A stretch of DNA of 48,459 nucleotides from Polaromonas sp. YR568 (GCA_945878995.1 CAMCUN010000024.1:1-48459); one strand, 5' to 3'. Shown: positions 7,720-15,948, counted from the first letter of the stretch. Numbers and translations: made by a program. Notes: generated by a model from the letters alone, not told the origin.

Positions 7720-8709
7720 ATGTCATTGAACCGCCGCCTGACCTGCGCCTTGCTGATCGGCTCTGCCTTTGCCGCACCAGCCGCTTTTGCGCAGACCGCC
7801 GCCTTCCCCACCAAGCCCATACGCATCATCGTGCCCTACCCGGCAGGCGGCGCCACCGACGTGGCCACCCGCTTGCTCGCGCCCCGCCTGCAAGAAGAGC
7901 TCAAGCAAACCATCGTCATTGAAAACCGCCCCGGCGCCAGCGGCAACCTGGGCATGAACGCACTGATGCAAAGCGCCCCTGATGGCCACACCCTGGCCAT
8001 GAGCCTCACAGGCATGCTGTCCATCAACCCCGCCACCTACAAGCAAGCGGGTTTCACCTCGGCCGATGTGGTGCCGGTGGCCCAGGTCTCGCTCGCCCCG
8101 CTCATGCTGGTCGTGCCGGCTGAATCTCCATTCAAGACCGTGCAAGACCTGGTGGCCGCTGGCAAAGCCGCAGGCAAGGGCGGCTTGCCTTATGGCTCCA
8201 CGGGTGCGGGCGGCTTGTCGCATTTGGCTTCGGAGTTGATCAACGAAAACGCCAACAGCAACTACACCCACGTGCCTTACAAAGGCGGCGCACCCCTGGC
8301 GCAGGCCTTGATGGTCAACGAGGTGCGCTGGGGCTTGCTGGGCACGGCAGACGCACGCAGCTTTTTACAAGCCGGCAAGCTGCGGGCCATTGGCCAGCTG
8401 CGCAACACCCGCTCCGAGCTGTGGCCCGATGTGCCCACCTTGACCGAGCAAGGCGTCAAGGGCGGCGTGGACTTTGACGTGTGGTTCGGGCTGGTGGCCC
8501 TGGCCAAAACCCCACCTGCCGTGGTCACCCTGCTCAACCAAAAAGTCGCCCAAATCGTGGCCGAGCCCGCCTTTCGCAAGCGCCTCAACGAGCTGGGCGG
8601 CGTCGCCATGACCAGCGGCAACACCACCGAGGCCTTTGCCGACGTGATCCGCCGCGAACTCGCGGTGCTGCCCAAGATGGCGCTGGACCTGGGTTTGAAG
8701 ATGGACTGA
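7720..8709 (+). CDS. Bug-family (TctC-type) periplasmic solute-binding protein
   Basis: A 329-residue receptor of the tripartite tricarboxylate transporter family. It has a signal peptide at residues 1-25 (MSLNRRLTCALLIGSAFAA then APAAFAQ) and the core FPTKPIRIIVPYPAGGATDVATR, ENRPGASGNLG and YGSTGAGGLSHLASELI, all classical for Bug proteins that bind carboxylates. GAGGAG at 7708-7713 fixes the ATG at 7720. No TctA/TctB membrane genes are nearby, which is common for orphan Bug receptors in Burkholderiales. As the last gene of the hydro-lyase/lyase operon it probably captures the pathway substrate. It is followed by a strong terminator. Confidence 0.92.
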   Translation: MSLNRRLTCALLIGSAFAAPAAFAQTAAFPTKPIRIIVPYPAGGATDVATRLLAPRLQEELKQTIVIENRPGASGNLGMNALMQSAPDGHTLAMSLTGMLSINPATYKQAGFTSADVVPVAQVSLAPLMLVVPAESPFKTVQDLVAAGKAAGKGGLPYGSTGAGGLSHLASELINENANSNYTHVPYKGGAPLAQALMVNEVRWGLLGTADARSFLQAGKLRAIGQLRNTRSELWPDVPTLTEQGVKGGVDFDVWFGLVALAKTPPAVVTLLNQKVAQIVAEPAFRKRLNELGGVAMTSGNTTEAFADVIRRELAVLPKMALDLGLKMD

Positions 8710-8742
8710 GTGGGGCGCTCACGGGCGCTCATGAGGCACAGC

Positions 8743-8773
8743 AAAGGCACGGTGGGGACACCGTGCCTTTTTT
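8743..8773 (+). terminator. Rho-independent terminator after the hydro-lyase/lyase/Bug operon
   Basis: A perfect 12-bp stem (AAAGGCACGGTG against CACCGTGCCTTT) closes a GGGA loop and is followed by a T run. It lies 34 bp past the Bug stop codon and closes the rightward operon. Confidence 0.92.
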
Positions 8774-8835
8774 GCGTTCGTGGTCCACAGCTGCGGGCGC
8801 TGGTGGTGTGCATCCGCATGCAGACCGTTAGACCA

Positions 8836-9143
8836 TCAAATGCCGCTTGCTCTTGAAGATTTCGAAGATGCGGCCGCTTTTAATTGCACGCCCACTGCTT
8901 GCAGGACTTTGAAGACAGTGTCAAAGCGGGGCTTGGCACCGCCACTCAAAGCTTTGTAAAGGTTTCTCGGTTCAGTCCGGTGTCCCGAACATTTTGGTCC
9001 TTGCCCCGGGCTTTGGCCACATCCCCAATGGCGACCAGCAACAAGTTGGTGTCGCCACTGGCGAGTGCGAGCTTGAGGTATTCGGCAATGACCTCATCGC
9101 TGTCGAGGTAACTGGCCGGGTTGAACTCAGTAGGTTTGTTCAT
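8836..9143 (-). pseudogene. HigA-like addiction-module antitoxin, frameshifted
   Basis: Reading leftward from ATG 9143, the frame gives the start of a COG3636-type antitoxin (ASYLDSDEVIAEYLKLALAS, then AIGDVAKARGKDQNVRDTGLNRET) and then stops prematurely at 8946. A one-base shift near 8957-8963 restores the remaining conserved part, LYKALSGGAKPRFDTVFKVL and QAVGVQLKAAAS, down to a stop at 8836-8838. The span of 308 bp is one base short of a normal 102-codon gene, so this is a single-base deletion. A 34-codon frame (9231-9127, minus strand) overlaps its start, where a toxin gene would normally be, but I cannot match it to a toxin. The module looks decayed. The rest of 8774-9372 shows no other gene. 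Confidence 0.75.
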
Positions 9144-9372
9144 CGGTGTGTTCCTTGGCGAGTTTCTGGGCTTTGCCGCTGGGGTCCTTCATCGGCGTGA
9201 ACAGAGCTTGCATGAAGTTCACGCGGGGCATGATTTTCAGCGAAAACGGTGTTCGCCCCGTGAGGCATCCGGGTTATTCGGTGCAATGAGATCTAGTATG
9301 CAGCCCAAGGCAACCCTGCGCCATCTGTTCAAAAACGCCTGCTTCCCGTGAGGCAGGCCCCTGTGCGAATGA

Positions 9373-10014
9373 TCACTTCATCTGCGGATGGTCTTTTTGC
9401 CAATCTTGATGAGAGGGCACCGTCATTTTGAAATGGTCGCGGGTGCGGGTATAGAGCTGGCCAAACATGCGGCCAATCGGGTGGTATTTTTCGGGGTCGA
9501 TGTAGAAAGTTTGGGGGTCAAACAATCCGTCGCGCACATGCATCATCACGACCTTGCCCACCACGATGTTGCGGTCGGGGCTGATTTGCAAAAACGTGAT
9601 TTTTTCGCACTCAAAGGCCACGGGTGCTTCCACGATGCGTTTGGGTTTGATGACTGTCGAGGGTGCCAGGGTCAGCCCGGCCATGTCGGTTTCGCTCACG
9701 CCGGTTGGGAAATCAATGGCGCAAATATTCATGGCTTCACCTAAATCCTCGTCGACCATGTGAATCACGAATTGCCCATTTTTCATGATATTGATGGTGG
9801 TGTCTTTGAGCGATTTGTCATGGCGCTTTGTCTCCAAACCCACCACCAGCACCGGAGGGTTTTCACCCATGACATTAAAGAAACTAAAGGGTGCCGCGTT
9901 GTCGCCAGTTTCTTCCCCGTAAGTGGTGATCAGCGCAATCGGGCGTGGAACCACGGTGGATGAAATAAGCTTGTATTGAATGTCTTGCGACATGGCATTG
10001 ATGTCAATTTGCAT
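9373..10014 (-). CDS. Flavin reductase-like (FMN-binding split-barrel) protein
   Basis: A 213-residue flavoredoxin / DIM6-NTAB type protein. YKLISSTVVPRPIALITT, then DNAAPFSFFNVMGENPPVLV and VIHMVDEDLGEAMN are the FMN-binding segments of the split-barrel fold. The C-terminal DPEKYHPIGRMFGQLYTRTRD is typical of the subfamily. Such proteins supply reduced flavin or reduce small electrophiles in catabolic clusters. ATG 10014 (MQIDINAMSQDIQYK) is chosen because family members start here; a longer frame begins at 10077. It is divergent from the AtzG/AtzE-like pair with 69 bp between, so the two share a promoter region. The partner oxygenase, if any, is not adjacent. Confidence 0.85.
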   Translation of the reverse strand: MQIDINAMSQDIQYKLISSTVVPRPIALITTYGEETGDNAAPFSFFNVMGENPPVLVVGLETKRHDKSLKDTTINIMKNGQFVIHMVDEDLGEAMNICAIDFPTGVSETDMAGLTLAPSTVIKPKRIVEAPVAFECEKITFLQISPDRNIVVGKVVMMHVRDGLFDPQTFYIDPEKYHPIGRMFGQLYTRTRDHFKMTVPSHQDWQKDHPQMK

Positions 10015-10083
10015 GGGTGGGCTGGCCAATGAAGAAGGTTGTGCAAAAATAAAACCCTGTGCGTGTAGGGCTTTCAAACCATT

Positions 10084-10320
10084 ATGCCGATAAATTCAAA
10101 TTCCAAGCCGGCAGCGAATCTGCAAGCCGACGCAGATGCACTCGCGCATGGTTTGACCCGCTGGGCGCATTACCCGGTGTCAGCCCAGCGTGTGCAAGAA
10201 CTGACGGCAGAGTTCTCACAATTGAATGCCGCCGTGCAAAACGGCGCACAGCATCTGCAGTTTGACCACGAGCCCAGCGCTTTTGCGGCTTGGTTGAACA
10301 CAGAGGCCTCGGGTGTCTGA
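10084..10320 (+). CDS. Small AtzG-like (DUF4089-type) accessory subunit, tentative
   Basis: A 78-residue helical protein (LQADADALAHGLTRWAHYPV, then SAQRVQELTAEFSQLNAAVQ) ending in DHEPSAFAAWLNTEASG. The end resembles the small GatC/AtzG-type subunits whose C-terminal tail (aspartate/glutamate-proline, then AFAA-like) sits against an amidase partner. Its stop codon overlaps the GTG start of the amidase gene by 8 bp, the same arrangement as known atzG-atzE pairs. The assignment rests on size, position and tail pattern, since the overall sequence is divergent. It would stabilise or complete the following amidase. Confidence 0.6.
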   Translation: MPINSNSKPAANLQADADALAHGLTRWAHYPVSAQRVQELTAEFSQLNAAVQNGAQHLQFDHEPSAFAAWLNTEASGV

Positions 10321-11737
10321 GGCCGACGACCTGGCCTTCATGGGCCTGACCGAGGTGGCGCAAGCCATTGCCAGCCGAGAGTTGTCGGCCCTGGAAGTGA
10401 CGCAAGCTTGCTTGCAGCGCGCGGCTCTTTGGCAGGCCTCACGCAAGGCCTTCATCCGCATGGATGCCGAGCCTGCATTGGCTGCGGCCAGGCGGGCGGA
10501 CGCACAATTGGCGCAACGCTCCTTTCAGCCCGGACCGCTGCACGGGGTGCCGCTGGCGCACAAAGATTTGTTTTACCGCGCCGGGCAGGTGTCCACCTGC
10601 GGCAGCTTGATCCGGCGCGACTGGCGGGCAGGCACCACCGCCAGCTGCCTGAGCAAGCTCGACGAGGCCGGGGCCATGGACCTGGGCACCTTGAACATGT
10701 CGGAGTTTGCCGGCGGGCCCACCGGGCACAACATCCACCATGGCCATTGCGCCAGCGCCTACCACCCCGAGCACATTGCCGGCGGCTCCTCCAGCGGCTC
10801 GGGGGTGGCGGTGGGTGCGGGCCTGGTGTTTGGCAGCTTGGGGACAGACACAGGCGGCTCGATTCGCTTGCCCGCATCGGCCAATGGGGTGCTTGGGCTC
10901 AAGCCGACCTATGGCCGGATCAGCCGCCATGGCGTGATGCCACGCGCCTGGTCGCTGGACCATGTGGGCCTGCTGGCCAGGCACGCGGTGGATGCGGCGC
11001 GCTTGTTGCGCTTGGTCGCCGGGCACGACAGGCTGGACCCGACATCCAGCGATCAAGCGGTGCCCGATTACGAGGCGGATTTGCACTTGTCGGTGCGTGG
11101 CGTGCGCTTGGGCGTGCCCGATGCTGGGGTGATGAACGAGCTCGAGCCTGCGGTGCAAGCCATGCTCGATGCTTCGCTGGGCGTTTTAGCCGACTGCGGC
11201 GCCCAGGCCAAGGCGGTTCAGGTCGACGAGATGACGCCTTATTTCAGGTGCGCTGAAACCATCATCAAGTCTGAAGCGGCGAGCATCCATGGGCCCTGGC
11301 TCAGGCAGCGCCCTCAAGACTACACCCCCTTGTTCCGCTCGCGCACCGAAGCGGGCTTTTTGATCCCGGCAACCCAATACATTGACGCGCTGCGCTGGCG
11401 CACACAGCTGAGCCAGCAGTTCATGAACTCGACCATGGATCACATCGATGTCTTGCTCATGCCTTGCATGCCCTGTGCCTTGCCCACCATTGCCGACAGC
11501 GATGTGGACAGCAGCGGCGAGGCGGTGCGCGCCTTGATAGGCCGCATCACCATGTTCACCCGGCCTTTTAATTTGATGGGCTTGCCCGTGGTGCAAATCC
11601 CGGCGGGTTTTTGCCCGGCCGGTTTGCCCTGGGGCTTTCAATTGGTGGGCCGCCCTTTCCAAGAGGGCTTGTTGCTGCGCTTGGCGCATCACTTCATGGC
11701 GCAAACGCCATTGCTTTCGCGCAGACCTGCGCTGTAA
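10313..11737 (+). CDS. Amidase-signature hydrolase (AtzE-like)
   Basis: A 474-residue amidase-signature enzyme with a Ser-cisSer-Lys triad: Lys in LAHKDLF, and the two serines in the block AGGSSSGSGVAVGAGLVFG followed by LGTDTGGSIRLPAS. LKPTYGRISRHGVMP and WSLDHVGLLAR are further family hallmarks. It starts with GTG at 10313 inside the end of the small upstream gene. With an AtzG-like partner it resembles 1-carboxybiuret-type hydrolases, but the signature family also covers Glu-tRNA amidotransferase, allophanate hydrolase, and nicotinamide- and carboxylic-amide hydrolases. GatA is unlikely because no GatB is present. The nearby MDR, racemase-like and hydrolase genes suggest breakdown of an amide or cyclic ureide. 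Substrate is unknown. Confidence 0.85.
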   Translation: MSEADDLAFMGLTEVAQAIASRELSALEVTQACLQRAALWQASRKAFIRMDAEPALAAARRADAQLAQRSFQPGPLHGVPLAHKDLFYRAGQVSTCGSLIRRDWRAGTTASCLSKLDEAGAMDLGTLNMSEFAGGPTGHNIHHGHCASAYHPEHIAGGSSSGSGVAVGAGLVFGSLGTDTGGSIRLPASANGVLGLKPTYGRISRHGVMPRAWSLDHVGLLARHAVDAARLLRLVAGHDRLDPTSSDQAVPDYEADLHLSVRGVRLGVPDAGVMNELEPAVQAMLDASLGVLADCGAQAKAVQVDEMTPYFRCAETIIKSEAASIHGPWLRQRPQDYTPLFRSRTEAGFLIPATQYIDALRWRTQLSQQFMNSTMDHIDVLLMPCMPCALPTIADSDVDSSGEAVRALIGRITMFTRPFNLMGLPVVQIPAGFCPAGLPWGFQLVGRPFQEGLLLRLAHHFMAQTPLLSRRPAL

Positions 11738-11751
11738 AAAAGGTTGATCCT

Positions 11752-12789
11752 ATGAAGATGCAAGTGGCCTGGTTTCACCGTTATGGTGAGCCTGAAGAGT
11801 TGGTCCTGGAAGAAACAAACCGCCCCACACCCGGGCCGGGCGAGGCTGTGGTGCGGGTGCGTGCGGTGGGCGTCAACCATGTGGACCTGGACGTGCGGGC
11901 CGGCACGGCCCGCGTGCCCATTGAATTCCCACATATTTTGGGGCGTGAATTTGCCGGTGAAGTGGCGTCCTTGGGCGATGCCAGCGGCCGCTTCAAAGAA
12001 GGCGACCGCGTCTGGGTGGCCTCTCGCCTGGCCTGTGGGCAATGCGAGTTTTGCTGGACGGCGCGCGACAACCTGTGCGCGCGTGGGCATTTCTTTGGCA
12101 TGGGTTTGCCCGGCGGCTACGCGCAGTATGTCAAGGTGCCGCTGGTGGCCTTGCGGGCTTTGCCTGCGCAACTCGGTTTTGAAGAGGCGGCGGCCAGCCA
12201 AATTGCTTTTGGCACGGCCTGGCATGTGTTGATGAACCGAGGCCAATTGCAGGCAGGGCAAACGGTGTTGATTCAAGCCGCTGGCTCTGGCATTGGCAGT
12301 GCGGCTGTGCAGGTGGCCAAGTTCGCTGGTGCCACGGTGTTGGCCACCGCCAGCACAGACGCCAAGTTGGCGCGGGCACAGGCCTTGGGGGCCGATCACC
12401 TCATCAACTACAGCCAGCAGCCCGCTTTTTCAGCGCAGGTCATGGCGCTCACAGACGGCCAAGGCGTGGACTTGGTGATGGAGCATGTGGGCGGCAATGT
12501 GTTCACCGAAAGTCTGGCCAGCCTCAAAGTCGACGGCAAGATGGTGACGGTGGGCGCCCATGCCGGCGAAGTGGTGCCGCTGGACATCATTCCCTTTTTC
12601 AGGCGGCAGCTGCAGTTGATTGGCTCGCGCAACGCCAATTTTGCCGAACTCGACACGGTGATGAACTTGGTGGCCCAGGGGCGTTTCAAGCCCGTCATTC
12701 ATGCCGCCTTGCCGCTGGCTCAGGCGGCGCAAGCGCATCGCATGATGGGCTCGCGCGATATCTTTGGCAAGGTGGTGCTGCTGCCCTGA
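11752..12789 (+). CDS. MDR-superfamily quinone-oxidoreductase-like enzyme with structural zinc only
   Basis: A 345-residue medium-chain dehydrogenase/reductase. The nucleotide fold shows VLIQAAGSGIGSAAVQVAK. The structural zinc lobe is intact as CGQCEFCWTARDNLC (C-x2-C-x2-C-x7-C). The catalytic zinc ligands are missing: the usual Cys of G-x-C-H-x-D is replaced in VGVNHVDLDVRAG, and GHE reads GREFAG. It should therefore be an NADPH:quinone or enoyl reductase rather than an alcohol dehydrogenase. AAAAAAGG at 11736-11743 serves ATG 11752, 14 bp after the amidase, so co-transcription is likely. It converges on the racemase-like gene with only 7 bp between stops. Confidence 0.88.
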   Translation: MKMQVAWFHRYGEPEELVLEETNRPTPGPGEAVVRVRAVGVNHVDLDVRAGTARVPIEFPHILGREFAGEVASLGDASGRFKEGDRVWVASRLACGQCEFCWTARDNLCARGHFFGMGLPGGYAQYVKVPLVALRALPAQLGFEEAAASQIAFGTAWHVLMNRGQLQAGQTVLIQAAGSGIGSAAVQVAKFAGATVLATASTDAKLARAQALGADHLINYSQQPAFSAQVMALTDGQGVDLVMEHVGGNVFTESLASLKVDGKMVTVGAHAGEVVPLDIIPFFRRQLQLIGSRNANFAELDTVMNLVAQGRFKPVIHAALPLAQAAQAHRMMGSRDIFGKVVLLP

Positions 12790-12796
12790 GGGGCGT

Positions 12797-13627
12797 TCAG
12801 CGGTCGCCTGAAAAATTGTGGACCAGCGGGCCCTGGCCGGCAAACTGGCGCACATGGTCCACCATGGCGGCGCTGGGTTGCAAATACATTTGGCTGCGGC
12901 TGACCCCGGCACCGGTGGTGCGGGCAATGCGTGCAAAAAAAGCCGCGTGCTGGAACAACACCCCCAGGCTGTCCATCACCGGCACATGGCCGTGCGCCTG
13001 CAAGCGACCACGGCGCACCAAAAACTCATTGAGCACCCCGTCGGCCGGAATGATGATGTCTGCGCCTTGCGCAATCACTTGCGCGCAGGCGGAATCAAAG
13101 CGCGCTTCAATCCCCTGGGCCAAATCTTCATTGGCCTCCAGGGCGAACTCGTCTATCCCGGGCTCCAATGCCACCGCACCTGCAAAGCGCCGCTCCAGGC
13201 CGTAAGCGTGCATCAGGTCTGAGTAATCGGCCGACTGGTCGGCACACAAGGTCACCAAACCGAATTTACGGCCCAAGGAGCAAGCCACCAGCGCGCAAGT
13301 CTCGCCCAGGCCCAGCACCGGAATATTGACCAGCGAGCGCGCAGCGCGCAAGGCCGGGTCAAAAAAGCAGCCTATGGCCACGGCGACAAAACCTTCGCGT
13401 TGCGCCACCATGGCCGCGTCGCACACTTGCATCTCCAGGGCCGCGGCCACATAGCGGTGCTTGATGGCGTCTATCGGGGCGCAGCCCGGCGCATACGTGC
13501 CGGGTCGCAAACCATGGACCATCACGCTGGCCTCGCTTCCCATCACCTTGGCCGCGTGCTCGGTCAGGGTTTTGCGGTACAGGGGCATGACGCTGAGGTC
13601 GGTGAAACTTTGGTGCCAAATGCGCAT
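12797..13627 (-). CDS. Asp/Glu/hydantoin racemase-family protein with a single catalytic-type Cys
   Basis: A 276-residue protein beginning MRIWHQSFTDLSVMPLYRKT, the typical start of hydantoin-racemase-like members. The first catalytic cysteine is present in VAIGCFFDPALRAAR, with a good ETCALVACSLGRKFGLVT segment after it. The second position, normally the Cys of a GCAGM-like motif, reads IIIPADGVLNEF, so it is Ala. Two-base racemisation is therefore doubtful. One-Cys members of the superfamily act as decarboxylases or isomerases (arylmalonate decarboxylase, maleate isomerase), although those keep differently placed residues. ATG 13627 is preferred, with GAGG 7 bp upstream. It is followed downstream by no other minus-strand gene and preceded by the alpha/beta hydrolase, 9 bp apart, forming a two-gene operon. 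Confidence 0.82.
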   Translation of the reverse strand: MRIWHQSFTDLSVMPLYRKTLTEHAAKVMGSEASVMVHGLRPGTYAPGCAPIDAIKHRYVAAALEMQVCDAAMVAQREGFVAVAIGCFFDPALRAARSLVNIPVLGLGETCALVACSLGRKFGLVTLCADQSADYSDLMHAYGLERRFAGAVALEPGIDEFALEANEDLAQGIEARFDSACAQVIAQGADIIIPADGVLNEFLVRRGRLQAHGHVPVMDSLGVLFQHAAFFARIARTTGAGVSRSQMYLQPSAAMVDHVRQFAGQGPLVHNFSGDR

Positions 13628-13636
13628 GGTCAAACC

Positions 13637-14491
13637 TCAGGCTTGGGTGAAAAAACGGCTCGCATGGCGAGAAATGTCGGTGGCAAATGCCTCGGTGGCA
13701 TCAAAACCCGCATTTTGCAGCGTGACCAATTCCGCCTTCTTGAGCAGTTTCAGCATTTTGGGACCCTGCGCGCCCAAATGCGCTTCTTGGGGAACGCTGC
13801 ATTCAATCACCATGGTGGGCGATTTGATTCGGCGCAAGGTGGCCGAAAAATCAAAATCGAAATTCATTTTGTAGACCTGCGCAATGTGGTTGCGGCACTG
13901 AATCATTTCTACCATGCGCGCCTCTTGGCCGCGCAAGACTTCAGGCGTGATGCGCGCGGCCGTCATGATGCTGGGATTCCACCAGACCTGCGACATGCCG
14001 CTGAAGTCGGCCGCCCAATTTCGCAAGAGGTGCGAGCCGTCCGGGTTGTCCTCGTAAGAGCCCATGTGCTTGCGAACCACCTCCATGATGGCTGCATTGC
14101 GTTGTTTGCGTGACACCACCAAGCTGTGGGTCATGCCGATGAGCACTGTTTTTTCAATTCTCTCTGGGTAGGCTGCCGCCATGATCGCGGCTATTTTGTT
14201 GCCCGTGTGAAAACCCAAGACGCTAACCCGTTCAATTTGGAGTTGATCGAGCAAATGAATCATGCTGCGCGCCAAATCTTCCATGCTGGCACCAGCAGCC
14301 GGGGCATCAGAATTGCCAAAACCTAATGTATCTGGCGCAAAACAATTAAAACGCTTGCCCATTTTGTGCATCAGCGGGGCAAAGCTCCAGGCCGAGCGCG
14401 GGGTTTCATGCAGCATCAAAAGGGGCTGGCCGCGACCATGGTTGTAGTAATGGATTTGGCCCTCCGGAACCGTGGCGTAAGCCCGCTTCAT
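13637..14491 (-). CDS. Alpha/beta-fold hydrolase
   Basis: A 284-residue hydrolase. HGRGQPLLMLHETPRSAW supplies the oxyanion-hole loop. The nucleophile elbow region reads VSVLGFHTGNKIAA, where the canonical G-x-S-x-G is G-F-H-T-G, so a Thr or His occupies the place of the usual Ser. AMTH-like IGMTHSLVVS and a late DATEAFATDISRH are seen, but no clear catalytic Asp-His pair can be assigned by eye. GAGGAG lies 7 bp before ATG 14491. It heads the two-gene operon with the racemase-like protein and is divergent from the MmgE/PrpD pair. The changed elbow means that the chemistry may not be simple ester or amide hydrolysis. The family call is firm, the function open. Confidence 0.85.
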   Translation of the reverse strand: MKRAYATVPEGQIHYYNHGRGQPLLMLHETPRSAWSFAPLMHKMGKRFNCFAPDTLGFGNSDAPAAGASMEDLARSMIHLLDQLQIERVSVLGFHTGNKIAAIMAAAYPERIEKTVLIGMTHSLVVSRKQRNAAIMEVVRKHMGSYEDNPDGSHLLRNWAADFSGMSQVWWNPSIMTAARITPEVLRGQEARMVEMIQCRNHIAQVYKMNFDFDFSATLRRIKSPTMVIECSVPQEAHLGAQGPKMLKLLKKAELVTLQNAGFDATEAFATDISRHASRFFTQA

Positions 14492-14544
14492 ATGCTGTCT
14501 CCTCATTGTTAAATTCACTGTAACATAAGGAAAATGGAGTGCAG

Positions 14545-15948
14545 ATGTCTCAAAATCCTGAATTAAATCAACGACAAACGGCCGCTGAACATACCAAGTT
14601 GTTGTTTGAATGGGCGGCCCAGGCCTGCGCCTCGCCCCTGCCCCCAGTCATTCGCCGGCGAGCTGCCACCATTCTTGCTGACGATATTGGCGCCATGGTG
14701 GCCGGCTCGGTGGAGCCTCAAGTGGCTCAAGCCCGCCAAGACTTTGTCAACAGCAGCTCGCCGCTGCAAGAGGCCACGATTTTTGCTCCAGGCGCGCAAA
14801 CCGCAGACCGCTACACGGCCGCCAGCGCCAATGGCATGTCCATCACCTGGTGCGAACTCGACGAGGGTTTTCGCAATGCCTCCTGCCATGGCGGCGCCTA
14901 CACCTTGCCGGCTTTGTTGGCGGAAGCCCAAGCCCGCAACACCAACGTGGAGCAGGTTTTGAGGGCCGTGGCCGTGGCTTATGAGGTGACCACCCGCTTT
15001 GCACTGGCCTACCCTTTTGGTGGCTTTTATGTGCATCCCCACGCCGCGTTTGCGACCTTGGGGGCCGCTGTGGCCGTGTCCTTGATCCGTGGCCACGATG
15101 CCCGCATGCTGCAAGACTGCGTCACGGGGGCGGCGTCCATGACATTCGCCGGCCCTTTTGACACTGCTGTTGAAGGCTCGCTGGTGCGCAACGGCTGGAC
15201 CGCCGCCGGCGCCTGGATAGGCATGCGCGCTGCAGACTGGGCGCAAGCGGGCATCGCGGGGGGGATTCACACGCCCTACGATGTGTTTGCCACCAACTTT
15301 CGCACCCGCTGCTTGCCCGAGCAGCTCACCGCCGGGCTGGGCGAGCGCTGGTCGGTCAGCAACGGTTATCACAAAATATTTGCTTGCTGCAATTACGCCC
15401 ATGCCGCCGTCGAGGCTTCATTGAGTTTGCGCTCGCAACTGGGCAGCCGCACGGCCCAAGACATTGCTGAGATTCGTGTCGAAGCCGGCCCGGCCGGGCT
15501 GTCTTTGTCCACGGTGGAGCCCGCCACGGTGTTGGCTGCCAAATTTTCCATGCCCCATGCCGTGGCGGCCACCGCTTTGCGTGGCACGGGCGGCGCCGCG
15601 TCTTTCTTGCACGACACCTTGCAAGAGCCGGCCATGGCAGACTTGCGCCGCCGCGTCACCTTGGCCGCCTTTGAAGGCGCAGGCCCGCCGCCCCTGGACC
15701 GCCCTGCGCGCGTCACCTGGACCTTTCACGATGGCGAGCAAGTCTCGGCCACGGTGATCAACCCACGCGGTGGCGCAGACCAGCCCTTTGACGAGCCGAC
15801 GCTCTTGTCCAAGTTGGCTGAAAACACAGCCAGTGTGTTGCCGGCCGCACCGGATTGGCTGGCGCGCTTGATCGATGGCGACCCCACCGTCTCCAGCATT
15901 GGCTGGCGCGAGGCCATGGCCGCCCTCACCCAAGGCGCACGCGCGTGA
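14545..15948 (+). CDS. MmgE/PrpD-family protein lacking canonical active-site residues
   Basis: A 467-residue member of the MmgE/PrpD superfamily (2-methylcitrate dehydratase, cis-aconitate decarboxylase, iminodisuccinate epimerase). The fold is recognisable from the all-helical N-terminal half, the GYHKIFACCNYAHAAVEASL segment and the C-terminal lid. The usual AH.LDFDD.H stretch is replaced by TWCELDEGFRNASCHGG (Asp106, Glu107, Arg110, His115), and the G..VK..H.G motif reads GSLVRNGWTAAG with Arg215 for Lys and Trp218 for His. It may be a different enzyme or a structural subunit. Its stop overlaps the start of the second MmgE/PrpD gene (GTGA at 15945-15948), suggesting a fixed ratio. ATG 14545 follows GGAG at 14536-14539. 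Confidence 0.85.
   Translation: MSQNPELNQRQTAAEHTKLLFEWAAQACASPLPPVIRRRAATILADDIGAMVAGSVEPQVAQARQDFVNSSSPLQEATIFAPGAQTADRYTAASANGMSITWCELDEGFRNASCHGGAYTLPALLAEAQARNTNVEQVLRAVAVAYEVTTRFALAYPFGGFYVHPHAAFATLGAAVAVSLIRGHDARMLQDCVTGAASMTFAGPFDTAVEGSLVRNGWTAAGAWIGMRAADWAQAGIAGGIHTPYDVFATNFRTRCLPEQLTAGLGERWSVSNGYHKIFACCNYAHAAVEASLSLRSQLGSRTAQDIAEIRVEAGPAGLSLSTVEPATVLAAKFSMPHAVAATALRGTGGAASFLHDTLQEPAMADLRRRVTLAAFEGAGPPPLDRPARVTWTFHDGEQVSATVINPRGGADQPFDEPTLLSKLAENTASVLPAAPDWLARLIDGDPTVSSIGWREAMAALTQGARA

Noticed and set aside
12797..13633. Longer start (TTG 13633) for the racemase-like gene
   Set aside because: ATG 13627 has a well-spaced GAGG and gives the normal MRIWHQSF start.
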